NCBI GenBank assembly: GCA_910584055.1
Contig: CAJTZS010000013.1
Coordinates: 28,243 to 92,242 of the forward strand
Direction of reading: 5' to 3'
Length of the DNA: 64,000 nt
Source of the DNA: an uncultured Muribaculaceae bacterium
GTDB taxonomy: Bacteria > Bacteroidota > Bacteroidia > Bacteroidales > Muribaculaceae
Every line of letters begins with the position of its first letter. Within the stretch, counting starts at the first letter, position 1. Shown piece after piece: positions 43,035 to 51,829 of this stretch. Below the pieces are notes generated by a model that had not been told where the DNA came from, did no database searches, and was given only the letters and a program-made list of their open reading frames with translations. The position numbers were made by a program, and so were the translations under genes.

Positions 43035-44261
43035 TCAGAAGAAAAGGTAGGCGACTGCGATGGCGGCGATAGCTCCGGTTATGTCGGCGAGGAGCGCATA
43101 GCCGGCAGCGTAGCGGGTCTTGGAAACGCCAATCGAGCCGAAGTAGACGGCGAGAATGTAGAAGGTAGTGTCTGTCGATCCCCTCACGGCGGCGGCGAGT
43201 TTGCTGACAAATGCGTCTGCCCCGTTGGCTTTCATGACATCAAGCATCATCGCGCAACTTCCGCTTCCGCTCAGCGGCTTCATCAGCATTGTCGGGAGCG
43301 CCCCGACCCATTGGTTGTCGAAACCGAGCCATGCCACAAAACTTTGAACCCATCCGGTGAATATGTCAAGTGCTCCGGAGGCGCGGAACATTCCGATTGC
43401 GACGAGGATAGCGACAAGGTAGGGTATGATCATCACCGCTGTCTTGAATCCCTCTTTCGCTCCTTCGATGAAGACATCATATACTCGCAGTTTGCGGCGT
43501 ATACCTGCCAAAATAAATGCTATTATTACGCTGAATAGAATAAGGTTCGCACCGAATGTACTGTATAATTGAACCCTTTCAGCCGGAAGGTTCGCAAAGA
43601 ACCACGTTATGCCGGCCACAGCAGCGGCTATAGCCCCGAGCCAGCACCATATAATCCGGTCCATCTTTATGCGTTGCTTTATGCAGAGCGCAGTCAAACC
43701 TACGATAGTGGCTACAGCCGTAGCAATCAGAATGGGTATGAATATGTCGGTGGGATTAGCGGCTCCGCCTTGGGCGCGGTACATCATAATGCTGATCGGT
43801 ATCAGGCAAAGTCCTGAGCTATTGAGCACCAGGAACATAATCATGGCATCCGTCGCCGTGTCTTTTTTTTCGTTGAGGCTCTGCATCTCCTGCATTGCCT
43901 TCAGCCCCATCGGGGTGGCGGCGTTGTCAAGCCCCAGCATGTTGGCAGATATGTTCATGAATATCGCGCCCATGGCCGGGTGTCCCTTGGGTATGCCGGG
44001 GAAAAGGCGCGAGAAGAACGGGCTTATCAACCTGCCGAAAAATTCTACCACTCCAGCCCTCTCCCCAATCTTCATGATGCCGAGCCATAGGGTCAGCACC
44101 CCAGTCAGCCCCAATGAGATTTCAAAAGCAAATGCCGCCTGGTCGAAAGATGCATTCATGATGTCGCTCCATACCTGAAGGTCGCCTCCAAAGAGACTGC
44201 GTCCGGCAGCCATGAGGAAGGCGATGAGGAAGAACGATATCCATATCCAGTTGAGAACCAT
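43035..44261 (-). CDS. Nucleoside-recognition (SpmA-SpmB-like) membrane protein
   Basis: 408 residues, about ten membrane helices. Two copies of the nucleoside-recognition/gate domain are fused: the first with LGLTGVLTLWLGIMKIGERA and NISANMLGLDNAATPMGLKA, the second with GAKEGFKTAVMIIPYLVAIL and ALPTMLMKPLSGSGSCAMML. In spore-formers the halves are separate as SpmA and SpmB; in Bacteroidales a fused form is common and probably a transporter or gated channel, not a sporulation factor. Confidence 0.85.
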   Translation of the reverse strand: MVLNWIWISFFLIAFLMAAGRSLFGGDLQVWSDIMNASFDQAAFAFEISLGLTGVLTLWLGIMKIGERAGVVEFFGRLISPFFSRLFPGIPKGHPAMGAIFMNISANMLGLDNAATPMGLKAMQEMQSLNEKKDTATDAMIMFLVLNSSGLCLIPISIMMYRAQGGAANPTDIFIPILIATAVATIVGLTALCIKQRIKMDRIIWCWLGAIAAAVAGITWFFANLPAERVQLYSTFGANLILFSVIIAFILAGIRRKLRVYDVFIEGAKEGFKTAVMIIPYLVAILVAIGMFRASGALDIFTGWVQSFVAWLGFDNQWVGALPTMLMKPLSGSGSCAMMLDVMKANGADAFVSKLAAAVRGSTDTTFYILAVYFGSIGVSKTRYAAGYALLADITGAIAAIAVAYLFF

Positions 44262-44306
44262 TATGGAAGTTTTAGGCTTTAGATATATCGTTGGCGAAAC
44301 ATCTTA

Positions 44307-45371
44307 TTAAAACTTTCGGATACCCATTATTTCACGAACCTCCTTCAGCGTTTTGGCAGCGTATTCGCGGGTGCGTTCGGCTCCTTGGCGAACAACTTTA
44401 GATAGGAATTCATCGTTGCTGCGGATGTCCATGATACGTTCACGAATGGGCAACGTAATCTTCAAGATGTCTTCGGCAAGTTGCTTCTTGAGGTCGCCAT
44501 AGCGTATTGAGCAATCTGCATATGCATTCAGGAAATGAGTGACTACATCCGGGGTGGAAACAAGTTCAAGAAGAGTGAAAAGATTCTTCACCGGTTCACT
44601 CATTTCTGAATCCTGTCTCTGCGGCCCTTCATCGGTGACAGCCCGCATCACTTTCTTGCGTAGCGTCTTTTCGTCGTCTATTAGATAGATGCAGTTGCCT
44701 TCGCTCTTGCCCATTTTCCCGGAACCATCGAGTCCCGGAACTTTTACAGCTCCTCCTCCGAAATTGAAATTCACCGGTTCATTGAAATATTCGGTTTTAT
44801 AAAAAGAGTTGAAACGACGGGCGAAACGTCGTGTCAGCTCAAGATGCTGTTCCTGATCTTTTCCCACGGGCACATAGTCTGCGTGGTGGATTAGAATGTC
44901 AACGGCCATAAGGGTAGGATAGGTGAGCAACCCCGCATTGACACGTTGGTTAGTCTGATTCCCAATAATTTCCTTCTCTATTTCATCGCTGTCGGAAGTT
45001 ATGCCCAAAGCTTTGCGCGCTTTGTCCTTGAAGGCGGCGGTGCGCATCAGTTCCCCGATTCCAACGTGCATGTTCATCAGCAGGTACATTTCGGAAATCT
45101 CAGGAATGTCGCTTTGCACATAAATAGTATTCTTCTCTGGGTCGAGACCTGCCGCAAGATATTCAGCGAGGATGTTCTTGACATTTTCATGAAGAACGTT
45201 CGGATCAGGGGCTGTGGTGAGGGCGTGGAGGTCTGCCACAAAATAACGGCAGTCATAATCCTGCTGCATGCGCACGAACTTGGAGAGCGCACCGAAATAA
45301 TTGCCGAGATGGAGGTTGCCGGTGGGACGGATGCCACTCAAAACTATTTTTTTATCTTTATTCTCTTCCAT
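44307..45371 (-). CDS. trpS: Tryptophanyl-tRNA synthetase
   Basis: 354 residues. Class I synthetase HIGH motif as LHLGNYFG (residues about 20-27) and KMSKS-like GKMGKSEGN. The DLHALTT and GKDQEQHLELTRRFA stretches are typical of TrpRS. It charges tRNA-Trp with tryptophan. A TAATTTTG box lies upstream on the minus strand at 45422-45429, divergent from the SGNH gene promoter. Confidence 0.95.
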   Translation of the reverse strand: MEENKDKKIVLSGIRPTGNLHLGNYFGALSKFVRMQQDYDCRYFVADLHALTTAPDPNVLHENVKNILAEYLAAGLDPEKNTIYVQSDIPEISEMYLLMNMHVGIGELMRTAAFKDKARKALGITSDSDEIEKEIIGNQTNQRVNAGLLTYPTLMAVDILIHHADYVPVGKDQEQHLELTRRFARRFNSFYKTEYFNEPVNFNFGGGAVKVPGLDGSGKMGKSEGNCIYLIDDEKTLRKKVMRAVTDEGPQRQDSEMSEPVKNLFTLLELVSTPDVVTHFLNAYADCSIRYGDLKKQLAEDILKITLPIRERIMDIRSNDEFLSKVVRQGAERTREYAAKTLKEVREIMGIRKF

Positions 45372-45421
45372 TGTGTATTCATCGTTTATTTAGAAGTTGT
45401 TTAGTTTAAACAACTTCTTTG

Positions 45422-45429
45422 CAAAATTA
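45422..45429 (-). promoter_or_regulatory. Putative -7 box for trpS
   Basis: TAATTTTG on the minus strand, 50 bp upstream of the trpS start. Confidence 0.4.
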
Positions 45430-45435
45430 CTAAAA

Positions 45436-45469
45436 TTTGTTTTATTCCGAATAAAATTCAGTAATTTTG
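45436..45469 (+). promoter_or_regulatory. Promoter of the SGNH gene
   Basis: TTTG at 45436-45439, 22 nt, then TAATTTTG at 45462-45469. The predicted leader to the ATG at 45493 is short. Confidence 0.5.
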
Positions 45470-45492
45470 CTTTCAATTTTGTTATAGGTTAT

Positions 45493-46182
45493 ATGAAAAG
45501 AATAAAGATACTCCCTGTCTTGTATTATACAATAGTATGTGCCGTCATAATTCAGGCGGCCGCGTTTCTAATCAGTACGGCCCCGGATTCACGGCATCCG
45601 GTGAAGAAAGTGCTTTTTATAGGCGATTCGATGACGGGCTGGCTGTCGGAGCGGCTCAATGCCTACGGAGAAGAGAATGGCTTCGAAGTTGCAACAGTGG
45701 TGTGGGACGGCTCAACAATCACGAAATGGGGCAATTCTTCCAAATTGTCGGCTATCGTAAACGAACAGGATCCAGATGCTGTATTCATCAGTCTTGGAAT
45801 GAATGAACTTTTTGAGCCGCGTCCGGCACAGAAACTTAAGACCGCTGTCGATCATATCAAGGAAGCTGCCGGTACGCGCCCGATATTATGGGTCGGACCT
45901 CCGTCATGGCCGGGGCATGACAAGGGGAAAGTGCTCAACGACTGGCTTGAGTCTGAACTTGACGAGGATTCGTTTTTTCGCAGTTCGGATCTGAAGCTTC
46001 CGCGACAAAGCGCGAAGAATCCTCATCCGACACGCGCCGGAATGGTGGAGTGGATGGATTCTATAGTGACATGGATGCCCGGTCATGCTGCTGTCGTGCT
46101 TCCCGGAATAAGCAAACCGGAAGGGGTGAAGATGTCGCGTGGAAAGAGCTTTGTATACAAAAGAATGAAAGAGACGCTTTGA
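45493..46182 (+). CDS. SGNH/GDSL-like exported protein
   Basis: 229 residues from the ATG at 45493, which gives an N-terminal hydrophobic anchor (MKRIKILPVLYYTIVCAVII); an upstream frame start at 45397 would overlap the promoter and is rejected. Motifs: block I FIGDSMTGW with the nucleophile Ser, block III SLGMNELF, block V NPHPTRAG with the His. The usual Asp three residues before this His is absent (KNPH), so activity is uncertain. May act on periplasmic glycan or peptidoglycan acetyl groups, as SGNH proteins often do. Confidence 0.7.
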   Translation: MKRIKILPVLYYTIVCAVIIQAAAFLISTAPDSRHPVKKVLFIGDSMTGWLSERLNAYGEENGFEVATVVWDGSTITKWGNSSKLSAIVNEQDPDAVFISLGMNELFEPRPAQKLKTAVDHIKEAAGTRPILWVGPPSWPGHDKGKVLNDWLESELDEDSFFRSSDLKLPRQSAKNPHPTRAGMVEWMDSIVTWMPGHAAVVLPGISKPEGVKMSRGKSFVYKRMKETL

Positions 46183-46238
46183 ATAGGCTTTAGGTGATAG
46201 GCATTAAACATTACACATTAAACATTACATATTATAAA

Positions 46239-46781
46239 ATGGAATTCAGAAATCTTGAAGAGAAAGATTATCCCGCTTTCTTGAAACTATACAACGAGAG
46301 CTTCCCGGAGAATGAGCGCCGGATATACAAGAGTGCCGAACATGTGGCTGATTTTGTGAAGGAAAAAGGTGGAAAGTTCCATGCCTTTGCCATTGATGAC
46401 GGTGGCGGCGATTTCCTTGGCTTCCTCTCTTACTGGACTTTCGAGGGGTATGTGTATGTAGAGCATTTTGCCGTTCAACCGGAACATAGGGGCAAGAATA
46501 TCGGACGCAAGTTATTGTCGCATCTTTTTGAAACTGTCAGTCCGAATGTGCTTCTTGAGGTTGAGAAACCTGAAACTCCGGAGGCTGAACGTCGGATCAG
46601 GTTCTATGAGCGATGTGGTTTCAGACTCCGCGAAGACATCAATTATGTGCAGCCTCCTTATAGCGCGGAGCAGAGCGGGATGGAGATGATGCTTATGACA
46701 CATGGAGATGTGAAGCTGCGCGACACGCGTGATCTCCGTGAAATGCTTACTGAAGTTTATAATGTGGAGCACGGTCTTTGA
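46239..46781 (+). CDS. GNAT-family N-acetyltransferase
   Basis: 180 residues from the ATG at 46239 (MEFRNLEEKDYPAFLKLYNE). The acetyl-CoA loop is AVQPEHRGKNIGRKLLSHLF, followed by RIRFYERCGFRL. Substrate unknown. A degenerate 13-14-bp tandem (ATTAAACATTACA type) fills the 56 bp before it. The stop codon lies within a terminator hairpin (46763-46800). Confidence 0.82.
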   Translation: MEFRNLEEKDYPAFLKLYNESFPENERRIYKSAEHVADFVKEKGGKFHAFAIDDGGGDFLGFLSYWTFEGYVYVEHFAVQPEHRGKNIGRKLLSHLFETVSPNVLLEVEKPETPEAERRIRFYERCGFRLREDINYVQPPYSAEQSGMEMMLMTHGDVKLRDTRDLREMLTEVYNVEHGL

Positions 46782-46800
46782 CCGCACTCCACATTATTTA
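46763..46800 (+). terminator. Terminator of the GNAT gene, containing its stop codon
   Basis: TGTGGAG pairs with CTCCACA, and CGGTC with GACCG around TTT, with a CA/CA internal loop; a T-rich tract follows. The TGA stop (46779-46781) lies at the loop. Confidence 0.6.
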
Positions 46801-46832
46801 TTTCTCATTGGCCATTAGGCATTAAAAATTAT

Positions 46833-47561
46833 TTAAAAGTCGTAGCCAAGGGTGAACACCCAGGCTTTTGTGCGTCCGCCGTAGCTGTAGTTGCCGAAAT
46901 CAGTCTTGACATTTTTCCATGCACGGGTGATTCCGGCCATGTAGTGAACGCCTATTGAATAATGTTTCAGTATCTGAAGTCCTGTCCCGAATTTGAGGCC
47001 AACATCTACGGGCGCGGCTTTCTGGCGGAATTCTGCTCCGGCGGCAGGTATGCCGTCGTTATTGATAGAGTTGTGATTGACTTTGTTTTTAAGTTTCGAA
47101 CCGAACATAAAAGATACGTAGGGACCGAAATCGACATTCCAACGGATGTCGTCGGTGATGTTGAATCTCATCGATCCTATGACCGGTATTGTGAGTGCAT
47201 ATGAATTGAATGTGCCGGCTTGCGTCATGAGATATTCCGCGGCATTGAGTCCGGCTGCCGGAACAGCGTTTATAAAAGTGTAAGTGTTGGAGCGCGATTC
47301 GAAGAACACTCCCGGCTGCAGGGAAAGATAGTCGCGGACGTTTAGGTCAGCCACGACTCCTATGTCAAATCCTGTGCCCCAGCCCTGCACGTTGTATCCA
47401 TACATGTTCTCATTGCCGACAGTGCGGTTGGAAGTGTTTACACCAAGCCTGATACCGAGGTTGAACGGCTGCTCGGGAGTGGCGGACGAGAAGAAGTCTG
47501 CGGCATTGGTTGTTCCCGCAGCCAAGGCTGCTATGACGAGGAGGATTGCAATTCGTTTCAT
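46833..47561 (-). CDS. PorT-like outer-membrane beta-barrel protein
   Basis: 242 residues. Signal peptide MKRIAILLVIAALAAGTTNA, then about eight amphipathic strands (FNLGIRLGVNTSN, YLSLQPGVFFESR, IPVIGSMRFN, VDFGPYVSFMFG) ending in WVFTLGYDF, a C-terminal aromatic as in OmpA-like barrels. It matches the outer-membrane beta-barrel (PorT/OMP_b-brl) group common in Bacteroidales. Function unknown. Monocistronic. Confidence 0.78.
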   Translation of the reverse strand: MKRIAILLVIAALAAGTTNAADFFSSATPEQPFNLGIRLGVNTSNRTVGNENMYGYNVQGWGTGFDIGVVADLNVRDYLSLQPGVFFESRSNTYTFINAVPAAGLNAAEYLMTQAGTFNSYALTIPVIGSMRFNITDDIRWNVDFGPYVSFMFGSKLKNKVNHNSINNDGIPAAGAEFRQKAAPVDVGLKFGTGLQILKHYSIGVHYMAGITRAWKNVKTDFGNYSYGGRTKAWVFTLGYDF

Positions 47562-47626
47562 AATACTTTTCTTTTTATTCTAAGTGCAAATTTATAAAAA
47601 TCCCGCTGATAATTGAAAAAAATAGC

Positions 47627-47634
47627 TAATTTTG
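47627..47634 (+). promoter_or_regulatory. Putative -7 box for the YitT-family gene
   Basis: TAATTTTG, about 95 bp upstream of the ATG at 47730; no clear -33 box. Confidence 0.35.
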
Positions 47635-47729
47635 CGTCAGATTTATGATTTATGCGTGCTTTTTACTATGTGTCAATATTTGAAAGGCATGTTGTAATCG
47701 TCTTTGAAACATTTATTTAATACCTTACA

Positions 47730-48749
47730 ATGGGCGGCAATAAATATAACAGCCTGATGACCAATGCCAAGGATTATGTGGTGATAATCTTCGGCCTCCT
47801 TCTTTATGCGTTCGCGTTCTGTGCGCTTATCCTTCCCCATGAAATCGTGATTGGGGGCGTTGCAGGTGTCGGTACACTCGTGTATTTCGCCACAAACGGT
47901 TTTATTCCCGTGGCCATAACTTCCTATGCTGTCAACCTTCTGCTTCTGGCGGCGGCATATAAGATCGTGGGCAAGACTTTCGTTTTGCGGACAATCTTCG
48001 GCGTGACTATCGTTGCGCTTGGCATCGGTGTGTTTGAAAATATATTCATGAGTATCGGTCATCCGTTGGTGCCGGACCGTGTTGTCAGTGTGGCGTTGGG
48101 CGCTATACTTTGCGGTGTCGGGATTGGAACTACGTTCATACACAATGGTTCCTCCGGAGGCACGGACATTGTAGCCGCAATGGTGGCTAAGAAGAGCAAC
48201 GTGAGCATCGGCAGAACGATGATTTTCGTTGATATGTCGATAGTGGCTTCTTCCGTATTCCTCCCCTTTGACGGGGGATGGGACGCGCGTATCGAAGCAC
48301 GTATTCCCACTATCGTATATGGTTTTATGGTAACCTTCATCGTGTCTTACATCACTGACATGATCATTAATACCAACCGGCAGGCAACACAGTTCTTTAT
48401 TTTCTCTCCGAAATGGCAGGAGATAGCCGACAGGGTGAATCAGGAAGCCCACCGGGGCGTGACAGTGCTTGACGGCCAGGGATGGTATTCGAAGCATGAT
48501 GTCAAGATTCTGATGGTCTGGTGCCGCAAGATTGAATCAGTGACCATTTTCCGTATTGTCAAGAGCATCGATGAGGATGCGTTTGTGACCCAGGGAGCTG
48601 TGAACGGTGTGTATGGAAAAGGTTTCGACAAGGTTAAAATCAAAATGAAGAAACCGAAACATCAGACACAGGATTCGCGCACTCTAAATTCCCTGACAGA
48701 GAATTCTACACCGACACAGTTCGTGCGTCGTTCGAATCAAGAGGAATAA
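47730..48749 (+). CDS. YitT-family membrane protein (DUF161-DUF2179)
   Basis: 339 residues. Five or six N-terminal helices with the family signature LPHEIVIGGVAGVGTLVYFA and the repeat-like GSSGGTDIVAAMVAKKSNVS, then a soluble DUF2179 domain (GVTVLDGQGWYSKHDVKIL). The ~45-residue tail after it (KMKKPKHQTQDSRTLNSLTE) is polar and disordered. Function is unknown; a transport role is presumed. Its last 44 bp overlap the end of miaA on the other strand. Confidence 0.83.
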   Translation: MGGNKYNSLMTNAKDYVVIIFGLLLYAFAFCALILPHEIVIGGVAGVGTLVYFATNGFIPVAITSYAVNLLLLAAAYKIVGKTFVLRTIFGVTIVALGIGVFENIFMSIGHPLVPDRVVSVALGAILCGVGIGTTFIHNGSSGGTDIVAAMVAKKSNVSIGRTMIFVDMSIVASSVFLPFDGGWDARIEARIPTIVYGFMVTFIVSYITDMIINTNRQATQFFIFSPKWQEIADRVNQEAHRGVTVLDGQGWYSKHDVKILMVWCRKIESVTIFRIVKSIDEDAFVTQGAVNGVYGKGFDKVKIKMKKPKHQTQDSRTLNSLTENSTPTQFVRRSNQEE

Positions 48750-49590
48750 TTTCCGGATCACGTGCCCACCAGGTCATTTGTTTTTTTGCGTAGACGCGTG
48801 TGTTCTTCTTTATGCGCTCTATGGCTATTGAACGCTCCATATTGCCGTCGAAACATGCGAACATTTCTTTTAACCCGACAGTGTTGAGCGAATTCAAATG
48901 GCGTAGATGATATACGGCACGGGCCTCTTCCTCAAGTCCGGCTTTGATCATTGCATCAACGCGGCTGTTGATGCGTTCGAACAGGAGAGTGCGGGGAAGG
49001 TTGACCATATATTTCCTGATATTGAAAGGACGGCTGCGGCGTGCACCTGTTCGCAGTTCTGTATATGGCTTGCCGGCTGTGCGTATTATCTCTACAGCGT
49101 GAAACACTCTTTTCATGTTTTTTAGATCAACCTTGCTGTAATAAGCGGGATCCCGTTGGAACAATTCTTCGCGAAGCCATTCGTCTCCATTTTCACGGTA
49201 TTCTTTTTCAAGGTTTTGCCGTATGTTGTCGGGCACCGTGGGTATGTCGTCGATGCCGTGGCACAGCGCGTCAACATACATCATCGATCCTCCGCAAAGG
49301 ATGGCTGTGCCGTATTTATCAAGCAGCGTACCGAGTATTCCCATTGCATCTTCCTCGAAACGGGAAGCACTGTAATATGCATCGAGAGGAAGCATGTCGA
49401 TGAGATGGTGGGGAACTGCCGCAAGCTCTTCTGGTGAGGGGATAGCCGTGGCGATTGGCACGCCATGATATATCTGACGGCTGTCGGCTGAGATTATCTC
49501 CGTGCCAAGGCGTAGGGCGAGATCAATGGCAAGGGCCGACTTGCCAGAAGCAGTCGGCCCCGTGATTACTATAAGTGTAGGTTTATCCAA
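48706..49590 (-). CDS. miaA: tRNA dimethylallyltransferase
   Basis: 294 residues. P-loop GPTASGKSALAIDLALRLG, then SADSRQIYHGVPIATAIPS (the conserved DSRQIY motif), and AKKQMTWWARD at the C-terminus, where MiaA normally has KRQMTWFR. It adds a dimethylallyl group to A37 of tRNAs reading UNN codons. The start is a TTG at 49590: an in-frame stop lies three codons upstream and the P-loop begins only nine residues later, so no better start exists. Convergent with and overlapping the YitT gene by 44 bp. Confidence 0.92.
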   Translation of the reverse strand: MDKPTLIVITGPTASGKSALAIDLALRLGTEIISADSRQIYHGVPIATAIPSPEELAAVPHHLIDMLPLDAYYSASRFEEDAMGILGTLLDKYGTAILCGGSMMYVDALCHGIDDIPTVPDNIRQNLEKEYRENGDEWLREELFQRDPAYYSKVDLKNMKRVFHAVEIIRTAGKPYTELRTGARRSRPFNIRKYMVNLPRTLLFERINSRVDAMIKAGLEEEARAVYHLRHLNSLNTVGLKEMFACFDGNMERSIAIERIKKNTRVYAKKQMTWWARDPEIIPLDSNDARTVSV

Positions 49591-49619
49591 ATCAAATCAA
49601 GTTAGTAATTCTGCGCGTA

Positions 49620-50843
49620 TCAATGGTTTTGTGCTACGATTTTACAGATGTTGACCACAACATCGCGTGCTTTTTCCATTGATTGGATGGGAACAAATTC
49701 GAATCTTCCGTGAAAGTTTTCGCCGCCTGCAAAAATATTAGGGCAGGGGAGGCCCTTGAACGAGAGCTGTGCCCCGTCGGTGCCGCCGCGGATAGGCTGA
49801 ACCTTCGGCTCAACCCCGGCTTCGCGCATAGCTTTCTCCGCAATCTCAATAATGTGCATCACCGGTTCGATCTTTTCGCGCATATTGTAATACTGATCCT
49901 TGATCTCGACTGTGCAGCATCCGGGATATTCCATATTGGTTTTGCGCACGAGGTGTTCGATTTCGCGTTTTCGGCTTTCGAACCTGGCGCGGTCGTGGTC
50001 GCGTATGATGTATGTGAGTGTGGTTTCCTCTACGCTTCCCTCGATGCCGACAAGGTGATAGAAACCTTCGTAGCCTTCGGTATGTTCCGGTGTCTCCCAG
50101 CGTGGAAGCATGGCGATAAAGTTGTTTGCCACGCGGATGGAGTTGATCATCTTATGTTTTGCATATCCGGGATGGACATTGCGCCCTTTGATTTTCACTT
50201 TTGCCGAAGCGGCGTTGAAGTTTTCATATTCAAGTTCGCCAACAGCACCGCCGTCCATGGTGTAGGCGAATTCACAGCCGAATTTCTCTACATCGAATTT
50301 ATGTGCGCCCAGACCGATTTCTTCATCAGGATTGAAGCCGATGCGTATCTTGCCGTGTTCAACCTCCGGATGTGCCTGTAGCCATGCCATGGCATCAATA
50401 ATCTCCGCGATTCCTGCCTTGTCGTCGGCTCCGAGAAGGGTGTTGCCATCAGTGACAATAAGATCCTGGCCGATATAGTTGAGAAGTTCGGGAAATTCTT
50501 CTGGCGAGAGGTTGATGCCTTTTTCGGCATTGAGTGCGATGACTGTGCCGTCATATCCCTTTACAATGCGGGGGTTCACGTGTTTACCCGACATATCGGG
50601 GGATGTGTCCATGTGTGCGATGAATCCTATGGTAGGGAGCTTTTTCGGAGAATTAGAGGGGAGGGTGGCGAAAAGATAGCCGTTGTCATCGAGAGAGACT
50701 TCCTTGAGCCCCATCGTTTCGAGAAGGCCTTTAAGATATTTGGCAAATTCCATCTGACCCGGTGTGGACGGGGTCATGTTTGTAAGTTCGTCACTTTGAG
50801 TGTCAAATCTCACAAAATCCAGAAAACGGTCGGTAACTGTCAT
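49620..50843 (-). CDS. pepT: Peptidase T (tripeptide aminopeptidase)
   Basis: 407 residues, standard M20B length. Zinc ligands and catalytic residues are visible in order: HMDTSPD, LLGADDKAG, NPDEEIGLG, YTMDGG and a C-terminal GGENFHGRFEF His. It removes the N-terminal residue from tripeptides in the cytoplasm. It lies 29 bp downstream of the divergent-facing end of miaA's upstream side and has a TAATTTTG box at 50906-50913. Confidence 0.94.
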   Translation of the reverse strand: MTVTDRFLDFVRFDTQSDELTNMTPSTPGQMEFAKYLKGLLETMGLKEVSLDDNGYLFATLPSNSPKKLPTIGFIAHMDTSPDMSGKHVNPRIVKGYDGTVIALNAEKGINLSPEEFPELLNYIGQDLIVTDGNTLLGADDKAGIAEIIDAMAWLQAHPEVEHGKIRIGFNPDEEIGLGAHKFDVEKFGCEFAYTMDGGAVGELEYENFNAASAKVKIKGRNVHPGYAKHKMINSIRVANNFIAMLPRWETPEHTEGYEGFYHLVGIEGSVEETTLTYIIRDHDRARFESRKREIEHLVRKTNMEYPGCCTVEIKDQYYNMREKIEPVMHIIEIAEKAMREAGVEPKVQPIRGGTDGAQLSFKGLPCPNIFAGGENFHGRFEFVPIQSMEKARDVVVNICKIVAQNH

Positions 50844-50905
50844 GATATTTCTGATTTTATTTGTGCCTTGAAAGCCGTGGATGGCGGCCGGGCATTGTTG
50901 TTTTG

Positions 50906-50913
50906 CAAAATTA
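50906..50913 (-). promoter_or_regulatory. Putative -7 box for pepT
   Basis: TAATTTTG on the minus strand, 62 bp before the pepT start. Confidence 0.4.
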
Positions 50914-50956
50914 AGAAATATCTGATAAAGAAGAGGTATAATCAGACGTTTTTTTG

Positions 50957-50964
50957 TAATTTTG
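50957..50964 (+). promoter_or_regulatory. -7 box of the endonuclease-mnmE pair
   Basis: TAATTTTG ending only 4 bp before the ATG at 50969. If active, transcription would begin at or just inside the start codon, giving a leaderless message. Confidence 0.45.
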
Positions 50965-50968
50965 TGTT

Positions 50969-51829
50969 ATGAAACAGAGAATATGGATAGTTTTCGCCCT
51001 TATTGTTTGCATGGGTCTGATTTGTTTCGGTGCCTATAATCTTTGTTCGCGTCAGGAACATATGGATGCCCGGGCGGATGTTTCGTCTGAGGGTGTAAAC
51101 CAGAAGGCGGAGGAGGGATCGGATGCAGGTGTTGCCATCCAATACGTAGGACTGGATTATGTGGTGACGCCGCCGGCTGTGGAATCGCAGGAATATGATT
51201 ATACAGGTTTCAGGGTATCGTTTAACCGCCATAACCGAACGCCCAACTGGGTGGCATGGGAACTCCTGGCTCCGGAAACGGAGGGCGAGGCTTCACGTCA
51301 TAATAAATTCTGGCAGGATGCGAGAGTGGAGGGCTGTCCCTCCACTTCGGATTATCGCAGTTCGGGCTATGACCGGGGGCACATGTGCCCGGCTGCCGAG
51401 CAGAAATGGAGTCAGGAGGCGATGAATGACTGTTTCGTAATGGCGAACATGTGTCCGCAGGATCACGCTCTCAATTCCGGGGCGTGGAACACTCTTGAGA
51501 ACAGGGAACGCAGCTGGGCCCGGAGGGACTCGGCTATAGTGATAGTGGCCGGCCCTATTTATGAGAAGGGAGATACTAAAACCATAGGCAACAGTGTGCT
51601 CGTGCCGAGTGCTTTTTTCAAGGTGCTTCTGGCCCCTTATCTGGAGCAACCGCGTGCAATAGGTTTCGTGTTTCCGAACATGTCGTCGCCGGGAAACATG
51701 CAGAATTACGTGATGACGGTGGATGATATCGAGAGTCTGACGGGATATGATTTCTTTTCAGCGCTTCCTGACGATATAGAAAATGAAGTTGAATCTAAAG
51801 CATCATTCAGGGAATGGAACAAACGGTAA
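50969..51829 (+). CDS. DNA/RNA non-specific endonuclease (NUC1 family), membrane-anchored or exported
   Basis: 286 residues. An N-terminal hydrophobic segment (MKQRIWIVFALIVCMGLICF) directs it out of the cytoplasm. The beta-beta-alpha-metal active site appears as SGYDRGHMCPAAE (DRGH motif with catalytic His) followed by MANMCPQDHALNSGAWNTLE, where the Asn-Gln-type Mg2+ ligand helix is NMCPQDHALN. Probably a periplasmic nuclease that degrades extracellular DNA. Overlaps mnmE by 16 bp. Confidence 0.88.
   Translation: MKQRIWIVFALIVCMGLICFGAYNLCSRQEHMDARADVSSEGVNQKAEEGSDAGVAIQYVGLDYVVTPPAVESQEYDYTGFRVSFNRHNRTPNWVAWELLAPETEGEASRHNKFWQDARVEGCPSTSDYRSSGYDRGHMCPAAEQKWSQEAMNDCFVMANMCPQDHALNSGAWNTLENRERSWARRDSAIVIVAGPIYEKGDTKTIGNSVLVPSAFFKVLLAPYLEQPRAIGFVFPNMSSPGNMQNYVMTVDDIESLTGYDFFSALPDDIENEVESKASFREWNKR

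Noticed and set aside
43035..44261. Sporulation role for the SpmA/SpmB-like protein
   Set aside because: Bacteroidales do not sporulate; the fused domain is a membrane protein family in its own right.
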